From: Liriodendron chinense | Taxonomy: Eukaryota; Streptophyta; Magnoliopsida; Magnoliales; Magnoliaceae | Reading direction: 5' to 3' | NCBI GenBank assembly: GCA_003013855.2 | Contig: PVNU02000085.1 | Location: forward strand, 350,501-414,500 | DNA: 64,000 nt | Part shown: piece by piece, positions 56,591 through 64,000 of the stretch | How the letters are laid out: every line of letters begins with the position of its first letter | Numbering within the stretch: the first letter of the stretch is position 1 | Notes under the pieces: generated by a model | What the model was told of the DNA's origin: nothing | Seen by the model: only the letters and a program-made list of their open reading frames with translations | Database searches by the model: none | Translations under genes and position numbers: made by a program

Positions 56591-58603
56591 ATAATAATAA
56601 ATAAATAAATAAAATAATGCTGCTGCTGGACAGACAGCGTCCATGGGACGCTGCTGCCCAGCAGCCTGTCTGTATGGGCTTTGGCAATGGGCCCCACTCG
56701 TTGGGCCCACCTAGAATGTATGTGCTGTACCTATTCCGTCCATATGTTTTTCCAGCTCATTTTAGTGGGCCATGCCATGGGACAACAGTGGGAATAATAA
56801 TCTCCACCATTGAAGCCTTCCTAGACCCAAAATGATGTTTATTTGTCACCTAACCTATCCATAAGTGGCTGGGCCCAAAATTTAAGCATATCTTAATGTC
56901 AAGTGGACCATGCTTCAGTGGAAATAATGACTTCCAACATTGAAACCTTTCTAGGTTCTACAGTGATGTTTATTTGCCATCCAATTGGTTCATAAGATCA
57001 CATGGATATGTATGAGGGAGAAAACACAAATATCTGCTTGATTCAAACTTATTGGGATCAGTTGGGTACCACGCTGCCCAGCAGGTGGCCCACCCTATGG
57101 GTCCCAACGTGATGTATCTATTAGCTCCACCATGATGTATCTGTCTTATTCATGTGGCCTATCTTGTATGTGCAGGCCCAAGTATGGGACCGATGTAGTC
57201 TTAAGTGGGCCATACCACGAAGACCTTTACATTCCAATGGGATCCACAGTTCGGGTCCCACTCTCTGTATATATATTGGGCCATTCAAGGCCAACAGTAC
57301 ATGTTATGTCTGGTAATATGCTAGTATACTTAGCTGGATAGGTCACACTGATAATATGCTTAGTGTAATGAATATCATACCCATTCATTTGTACATACGC
57401 ATCATATGTATGCCTGACTGTGGACGATGTCGATCACAGCATATGCCTTATAGCTTGAGATACTTAGGGGACCCGTATGAGATAGGGTCACCCTACATGA
57501 TCGCGCGGTATGCGCAGGTTTGGTGCATGGCTTTAATAGTGTGACTCATGCATCTCGCATTATACATGTCATGATCAGATTCTCACCCCAGCGGCATCGG
57601 GGTTTTGGACCACCACAGTCACATCGTGGATGGTAGGAATGGACACCGGAAATATGTTCTAGCACTTGGGCGCCAAAGATGTCCTTGGGTGAAAGTCCCT
57701 AAACCCTGTGGTACCAGTAGGATGCTCCAATGTCTAGACCGAGTGGATTTATGAGCGCATGAGGGCCAAATACCAGTAGGCCGCGTCTCCCACTGTGTCG
57801 GGGTCGGTTGGAAGGGGGTGTGACCTTACCCGCCCGGGTGCAGAGGGCTATATACTAGGTTGAGTTTGACCAGCTCGTGAATGGGTTCGCTATCGACGAG
57901 CCGGGTGAATTATCTTATATGTCATTGACGAGGCGGATAGTGAGGTCTCTTCCACTCGCTTGGTTATGCGCGCGATGGGCGGCAACCAATGTCTGGAGTG
58001 TACTAGACCCCGGTGATGTCCCAGTTGTAAACCGTATGATATATGACAGTTGAGGATTTACATGCGCACATGGCATCATTAGCATATGACACTCGGCCAT
58101 ATAGGCCCATTGCATTGCATAGCCTCGAGATGGCTAATGACATTCATAGACTTGGTAGTGTAGCCTGCCATCATTTCCGCTTACTCTGATATCTGTATAC
58201 CTGTCATATGCATTGCGCACACACCACGCACTCTCTAAGCTTCATAGTAAGCTTATGCACGTTGTTTACGTGCAGGTCATACTATAGCACGACAGCAGTG
58301 AGACAGGGGCGCGCATTTGATTTTTCAGCTTTCAGTTATACCTTGTATTTCCTTTTCTACAGCATTGTACTCAAAAGACTATCTTAGTGGATATGTGATG
58401 TGATGCTTTTTGGTTTGGTATACTTATGTTTATGCTCATCTATAAAAAAAAAATTACCTTGAAAATCCTCCTTGTGGGATCCCAGGATCGGAACCTGGCG
58501 TATGGGAGCTAGGGGCCGAGAATGGGGTACTACGGAGGCTGTTGGCACCGGATTCGGCGGCCGGGAATTTAGTAAGCCCGGTCCCCGAGTTTGGGGCGTG
58601 ACA
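54446..58603 (+). repeat. 3' LTR of the Tekay-like element
   Basis: 4158 bp, collinear with 45439-49594 throughout, including the module array. Differences are three substitutions I noticed and length changes in the (ATA)n and poly(A) tracts. Confidence 0.95.
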
Positions 58604-59072
58604 TTAGGGATGCTCACTTCATGTACTTGCTTTGGATTAGGCTGAGGTTGGGCCGGAAAGGTCCCTTCCCTAGCATTCAAGCGTCCCTTAATCTCATCAA
58701 CCGAGGCTTTAAGCTCTTGGAACATTTGCTGATTCAATTGATTGATTTGCGTTTGCCCTTGTATAAACGCCTTCAAGGTATCCTCCATTGAGAATTGAGG
58801 TGGGGCCATATTTTGCATGGGTGGCCCTCTTTGAGAATTGGTAGGATTGCCCGTAGGAGCATTCTTCCAACTAAAATTTGGGTGGTTCTTCCAACTCTCA
58901 TTATACGTATTACCTACCGGTCCATTGAAAGGTCGTTGATAACCATATGTGGCATTGGCGTGTTCATGTAATACCTCTTGAAATGCAGGAATTGTGGGAC
59001 AATCTTGCGTAGCGTGTAAATCGCTGAGGCAAATCCCACATATGGTTTCAACAGCTTCATTGGACTTGGGAA
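58604..59072 (-). pseudogene. Gag central part of element C
   Basis: The minus-strand frame shows CGICLSDLHATQDC, the divergent zinc-finger segment, then the Asn/Pro/Gln-rich linker NPTNSQRGPPMQN and VDEIKGRLNAREGTF. It ends at the Tekay insertion, continuing logically into 45438 downward. Its other side is cut at 59073 by the LTR of element D, so the ORF that appears to run on to 59205 is a chimera. Confidence 0.82.
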
Positions 59073-59687
59073 TGTTCGCTCGCCTCAAGTGTAAGGTTGC
59101 GATGTAGTAATAAAACTCGGTAAGACCGAGGTCGATCCACAGGGAAATAGAAACAACTTCCAAACCACTCCAGCAACTCAGTTTATGGAAGAAAATCAGA
59201 TTCAATTAAGTATTTAACTAAAACAGCAACTTAAGGAAAAATCAGTGATATAAAGTACTAAGGCATTCAAGGATCCACTTGTAGCAATCCTATGTCAATT
59301 CAGTCAATCCAAGTAGAGAACACAACTAGATTTGAAGTCCTATCTCTCATCTAGTTGGAAAGTAAAGCATTCACACACATTCAATCCAAATCAAGTTGAA
59401 CTTCCAAGTTCTAGTCCATTCAATCAATGTAGAATTCAAAACCATAGCCTGCGGAGTAACAGCCATGCCAATGGACTATGGCCTGCTTAAGGATTACTAT
59501 AATTCGAATCTAAACCAGCATTATATGATAATCTAGAGAATTGTAAGGAATTCATGTCCGGAGCACATGAACTCTCATAAAACATCTCAAACTACCACTT
59601 TTAGAACTGAACATGAAAGAAAAATCCAACTTGAATTTAAATTACTTGAATTAAACTGAATCCAACATAGAATTTACTACAAGCTTC

Positions 59688-59711
59688 ACCTCTCAGCCTT
59701 AGCTGAGAGGT
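59688..59711 (-). other. Conserved LTR leader hairpin, LTR D
   Basis: Minus-strand stem ACCTCTCAGC / GCTGAGAGGT, loop TAAG, ten perfect pairs; the seventh pair is C-G against T-A in element 1 and LTR B. Confidence 0.72.
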
Positions 59712-59975
59712 TCTAGCCGAGCATATTCATGCTACAACTAAAAACTCTGAATAAAAGCATAAAAATAGAAAACCAGAAGTTGGAGAGTTGCAGACGCTCC
59801 ACGCTCTTTTCCTCTCTCCAAAACCACGTTCCTTCCCTTCTAAGATGACCTAGGAAGAGCCCCTAGGTGTCCTTTTATAATAAGAAATCTCCCTTGCGTC
59901 GGAATCTGCGAAAGGTTACGCAGTGCGCAGCAGTTTTCGGAGTCCTGATTTAGAAAGAACTCTTCTTACGCAGGG

Positions 59976-60285
59976 CCGACCGGTCTAGACCGGTCGGACT
60001 GGCCTTTTAAACAGTCCAGGGAGTGCTGCCGACCGGTCTAGACCGGTCGGACTGGCCTTTTAAACAGTCCAGGGAGTGCTGCCGACCGGTCATGACCGGG
60101 CGGACTGATCTGTCCATTGATCCAGCAAGTGTAGCCGACCGGTCGGACCAAGTTGTCCATCTTCCAGTGTGCATGGCCGACCGGTCAAGATCGGTCGATC
60201 TGTTCTTCAATGTGTTCAGCTTGTGTGGCCGACCAGTCAAGACCGGTCTGGCTCCTCTGGCCGACCGGTCAAGACCGGTCTAGCC
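59976..60285 (-). repeat. U3 array of GACCGGTC palindromes in LTR D
   Basis: About twelve boxes. 59976-59997 and 60029-60050 are identical perfect 22-bp palindromes, one 53-bp tandem step apart. Later units are degenerate (GATCGGTC, GACCAGTC). Confidence 0.85.
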
Positions 60286-60557
60286 CTCTTTAACTTGTTC
60301 TTCTTTCTTTCTTTTCTCCTCTTTCCTCTTCTCTCTCTTTTCCTTGTGTTCTTCTTTCTTTGGTCCTCTTTCGTCCTTCATCCAAATGGCTCTAAAGGTA
60401 TCCTTTCAATCCCTAATTGAATGAAGTCCGCTCTCATCCCCTATAATCACAAAACATGTGTTAGATAGGCCTTTAAATCATGAAAATCATGCAAACCATG
60501 TCATATAATGGGCAATGCAATGTATAAATTGGAGGTTCAACATACCCCCCAACTAGC

Positions 60558-61671
60558 TTTTTGCTAGTCCCGAGCAAAACATGCGTGAAACAATTTCAAA
60601 CCTCCAAATCCAACTCTCTTCCAAAAACCATGTTTTTATCTATTCCAAGATGTACAAGTATAAAATTTGAAAAAATTAGGTGATAGAAGCTGAACCTTGG
60701 ACTCTCAAAACATAAAAGGTGTCTACATGAAATTCCCACTGACTGATTGATAAATAGAAGAACTCGAACAAATTCAACCTAGTGTGCATAGTGAAAGTTC
60801 ATCTTATGAGTTCCTGGGATCATCTTCTTCATTGATTAAGTAAACCATGGATTTTAAGGTGCACAGAGCAACAACAAGCCTATGACAGGAATTTGCCTTA
60901 CCGTCCTTCCGTCGGCTTTCACACTATGTCCCATTTCCGGCTTTGGTTACGGTTCAACCATCCCCCGGTTGGTAATAGGTAGCCCTTTTCGGAATTTTCC
61001 ACCATTTTTCTTTCCTTCCCGATTTCATCCTTTCTTTCCTTTTTCTTTTAAATTAGATAGGATTTTTAGAAATCCATATCTTCTGTTATTTTTCCATGGA
61101 CCAGGATGGACAAAATACCCCGGCTTGGCTGCTCAACACTTTTAAATCAAAGTCTAGCTAATCCACAAATCACATAAACCTGGCGGCTCACAAAAATCGT
61201 GTAATGTGAACTTGGTGTAAAGGTGTTCAAATTTTCTATCAATCACAACAATAGGGGAATTAACATATAAAACCATTATGTTGGGAGAAATTCAAGACTA
61301 CAACATCACACACTTCGTATCTCCTCTTCTTATACTCAAAACATCTCCAATGTATAGAAACAAGATTTTCTAAAAGAGTTTTGAGATGTTAGAAAATTCG
61401 AAAAAAAATTTGCCGCATATGAAGCTCGAAATGTTGCAATATGCTAAATGAGGGATCTCATCTCACCCCCCAACCAAATCTTGCATTGTCCTCAATGTAA
61501 GAAGATATTTAATTAGCATGAACATGAGAGCAATGGTAAAATATGAGAGAGTGAGAATCAGTAGTACCTGAGAGAGCGATCATGGACGTCTCCAACCCAA
61601 CAACTAAAGCCTACTAAAACCGTAAAACTAAAGAAAACCTACCTATGCTATACCTCCATCAGACTAGGAGA
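60558..61671 (-). other. Conserved 3' non-coding region of element D
   Basis: Aligns with 40319-41461 of element C. It has the same internal G-rich tract (minus GATTTGGTTGGGGGGTGAG, near 61467). No env-like gene. Confidence 0.65.
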
Positions 61672-62806
61672 TCAATCATCCTGATAGACAGGATCATTCA
61701 GAGTGATGGACACGTCCTCTGAATCAAATTTCTCAACAAATGGTTTAAGGCGTTGTCCATTAACTTTAAAACAGTTACCGTTGGCTGCATTTTCAATCTC
61801 AACAGCCCCATGAGGAAAAATTTCTTTGATAATATATGGGCCGGTCCATCGAGATCGTAATTTTTTCGAAAAAAGATGAAGTCGGGAATTATACAAGAGT
61901 TTTTTCTGTCCTTCATGGAAAGATTTCCTGAAGATGTGTTTGTCATGGAAAGCCTTCATTTTACTCTTGTAAATTCTCGAGTTCTCGTATGCATCGTTTC
62001 GTATTTCATCAAGCTCATTTAATTGGAGTTTGCGAAGCGAGCTAGCCTTGTCCATGTCAAAATTTAAAGCCCGAATTGCCCAATAGGCTTTGTGTTCTAT
62101 CTCCATAGGCAAGTGGCAAGCTTTCCCATAGACAAGTCTATAAGGGGACATTCCAATGGGTGTCTTGTAGGCGGTGCGGTGAGCCCAAAGTGCATCATCT
62201 AATCTTAGGGACCAATCCTTGCGATCCGGTCTCACCGACTTTTCCAAAAATCTGCTTGATTTCCCTATTGGAGATTTCAGCTTGCCCACTTGTTTGTGGG
62301 TGGTATGGGGTACTCACTTTGTGCCTAATACCATATTTCTTCATCAAAGCTTCAAAAGGTCTATTGCAAAAGTGAGAACCACCATCACTAATAATGGCTC
62401 GAGGCGTCCCAAATCTAGAGAGTATGTTTTCTTTGAGGAACTTGAGAACCGTACGATGATCGTTGGTTATACATGGGATAGCCTCTATCCATTTAGACAT
62501 ATAGTCTACGGCAAGCAAAATATAGACATGTCCAAAAGATGAGGGGAATGGTCCCATGAAATCGATGCCCCAACAGTCAAAGACTTCAAGATGTTGAATT
62601 GGGGTGAGAGGCATCATATTTCGACGGGATAATCCTCCTAACTTCTGGCAGCGCTCGCACGCTTTGCAAAACTCGTGGGTGTCCTTGAATAACGTAGGCC
62701 AATAAAAACCACACTGCAGAATTTTCGCAGTTGTTTTCTTGGCTGAAAAATGACCCCCACATGCTTGATCATGACAAAAAGAAGATGACTGAATTATGTT
62801 CATCAT
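61672..62806 (-). pseudogene. Athila integrase remnant of element D
   Basis: Zinc-binding HDQACGGH...CKACERC and catalytic CWGIDFMGP, IISDGGSHFCN and PYHPQTSGQAE are present. One extra A near 62246 (compared with element C) shifts the frame, so the C-terminal part lies in a second frame (62289-61672, ending DPVYQDD). Another single-base insertion near 62776 separates it from RNase H. Confidence 0.85.
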
Positions 62807-64000
62807 CGGGGACGCATCTCCTTATAATTTGGTCTGGGCAATATTTAAACAATAGAGGTTCATCCCAGAAAAATCTGCGCATTTCCCTTAGAAATTTACG
62901 TTTATCTTGCGCAGTCCAATGAATCGGCATCGCACCTGTGGAAAGATAATTGGCAATATCAGCGTACCATGGTGGATGCACAGCAACAAAGAGTTGCTCA
63001 TCAGGGAATGAGTCCTCAATAGGTGACTCGTCAATGGAATTTGGTAGGACTAGGCGGGATAGATGATCCGCCACCACATTTTCTACCCCCTTCTTGTCTT
63101 TGATCTCCAAGTCAAATTCTTGAAGGAGTAGGATCCATCTAAGCAAACGGGGCTTAGCATCCTTCTTAGAAAGAAGGTATTTCAGCGCCACATGATCTGT
63201 ATAAACAATGACTTTGGATCCTATTAAGTATGGCCTGAATTTGTCCAAGGCAAAAATAACAGCTAGGAGCTCTTTCTCCGTAGTCGAATAATTAACTTAG
63301 GCGGGATTCAAGGTCCTACTTGCGTAGTAGATAACATGGGGCTTCTTATCCTTCTTTTGGCCTAACACCGCCCCAATAGCAAAGTCGCTCGCATCGCACA
63401 TCAACTCAAAAGGAATGGACCAATCTGGTGGTTGCATGATAGGAGCGGTTGTCAACATGTCTTTTAGCTTTGAAAAAGCTAATTGACATTCGGCACTCCA
63501 CTCAAATTGATTCTCCTTTTGTAGAAGGTTGCATAAAGGCCTTGAGATATGACTAAAATCCTTTATAAACCTTCGATAGAAACCGGCATGTCCAAGAAAG
63601 GACCGCACATCGCGTATGCTTTTGGGTGGTGTTAGATTGAAAATTATGTCAAATTTTGCCCTGTCTACCTCTATTCCATTGGACGAGATGATATGTCCAA
63701 GGACTATTCCTCTTTGTACCATGAAATGGCACTTTTCCCAGTTTAATACAAGTTGCTTCTCATCACACCTCCTCAAGACCAACTTCAAGTGGTTGAGACA
63801 CTCATCAAATGTACTACCAAAAACAGAAAAGTCATCCATGAATACCTCAAGAAACTCACCCACCATGTCCGAGAAAATACTCAACATGCATCGTTGGAAT
63901 GTGGCGGGTGCATTACATAACCCGAATGGCATCCTTCGGTAAGCGAAGGTGCCAAACGGGCATGTAAATGTGGTTTTCTCTTGGTCTTCTGGAGCTATCT
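62769..64000 (-). pseudogene. Athila RT-RNase H remnant of element D, running off the window
   Basis: RT (from the window edge to 63297) contains RRMPFGLCNAPATFQR and FMDDFSVFGST, then RNase H DASDFAIGAVLGQ. A CAA-to-TAA change at 63297-63299 stops the frame, and RNase H resumes at 63248-62769 (YTDHVALKYLLSKKDAKPRL). The first RT catalytic motif is beyond 64000. Confidence 0.85.

Larger units (their letters stand above)
45439..58603 (+). mobile_element. Intact Tekay/Del-type chromovirus retrotransposon with 4.16-kb LTRs
   Basis: 13,165 bp, flanked by exact TTAGG duplications (45434-45438 and 58604-58608) within element C gag. It has two LTRs of 4156 and 4158 bp, a tRNA-iMet primer site, one uninterrupted gag-pol frame with chromodomain, and a polypurine tract AGGAGGGAAGAGT. 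I noticed only three LTR substitutions (45628/54635, 46595/55606, 46971/55982) plus microsatellite length changes. That suggests a very recent insertion by a possibly active family. Confidence 0.95.
38857..59072 (-). mobile_element. Athila-like element C, interrupted by the Tekay-like element
   Basis: Its 3' LTR is at the left (38857-40303); pol, protease and gag follow rightward on the minus strand to 45438, then gag continues at 58604-59072 beyond the Tekay insertion. At 59073 gag stops at the LTR of element D, so the gag N-terminus and 5' LTR of C probably lie beyond the window. The left flank TCCCT (38852-38856) is the candidate target duplication. Pol has several disabling changes. Confidence 0.75.
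59073..60542 (-). repeat. 3' LTR of element D
   Basis: 1470 bp, alignable with LTR C throughout. It contains the GACCGGTC array (59976-60285), a minus TATA box TTATAAAAGG (59871-59880) and a perfect leader hairpin (59688-59711). The minus-strand purine tract GTTGGGGGGTA precedes it. Confidence 0.88.
59073..64000 (-). mobile_element. Athila-like element D, 3' half in window
   Basis: 3' LTR 59073-60542, purine tract, 3' non-coding region, then integrase, RNase H and RT on the minus strand to the window end. It abuts gag of element C without primer site or leader, as expected if D inserted into C; the left flank GGGAA (59068-59072) would be the target duplication, whose partner is outside. D is closely related to C but carries different mutations. 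Confidence 0.8.

Noticed and set aside
58384..59205. 273-codon minus-strand frame as one gag protein
   Set aside because: Only 58609-59072 is gag. The start lies in the LTR of element D and the end in the LTR of the Tekay element, so it is a chance chimera.

Overview
This is nuclear DNA from a flowering plant with a repeat-rich genome. Plant Ty3/gypsy elements of three lineages (Athila-like, Tat-like, Tekay/Del-like chromovirus) fill most of the 64 kb. There is one convincing single-copy host gene, an intronless U-box/ARM E3 ubiquitin ligase of the PUB22/23/24 clade at 16748-18007 (+). The remaining pieces are a LINE fragment, two DNA-transposon derivatives, three solo LTRs and microsatellites. 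I cannot fix the genus; a woody, possibly magnoliid-type angiosperm is only an impression.

Layout. 1-11569: a decayed Athila-like element (+) with gag and protease remnants but no RT, RNase H or integrase, split by two solo LTRs (4135-6488 and 7109-9452). 11570-16300: unassigned repeat DNA, a LINE endonuclease fragment (-), and a hAT-like non-autonomous element holding another solo LTR. 16300-18300: the PUB gene. 18500-19231: a Tourist-like (PIF/Harbinger) MITE with a TAA duplication. 20676-38000: an Athila-like LTR - 371 bp - LTR - gag arrangement; its second LTR is split by a young Tat element (22736-33593, coding minus, TSD AGGCT). 37906-38856: a fragment of a second Tat family. 38857-64000: Athila-like element C (coding minus), interrupted in gag by an essentially intact Tekay-like chromovirus (45439-58603, coding plus, TSD TTAGG) and probably by element D (59073 to beyond the window).

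The Tekay-like element has one 1495-codon gag-pol frame with a chromodomain and two 4.16-kb LTRs in which I see about three substitutions, so it is a very recent insertion and possibly still competent. The Tat element has intact gag and pol domains, LTRs differing at about six sites, and, on the opposite strand, an intron-containing extra gene (three exons, 670 codons) with its own TATA box and G-boxes.

The least expected signals are in non-coding DNA. All six Athila-type LTR copies keep a 10-bp RNA-capable hairpin at a fixed distance (about 165-170 nt) after the TATA box, with compensatory base changes. Four unrelated LTR types each carry an array of their own short palindrome. The giant Tekay LTR contains several copies of a roughly 200-450 bp module that also sits inside the MITE next to the PUB gene.
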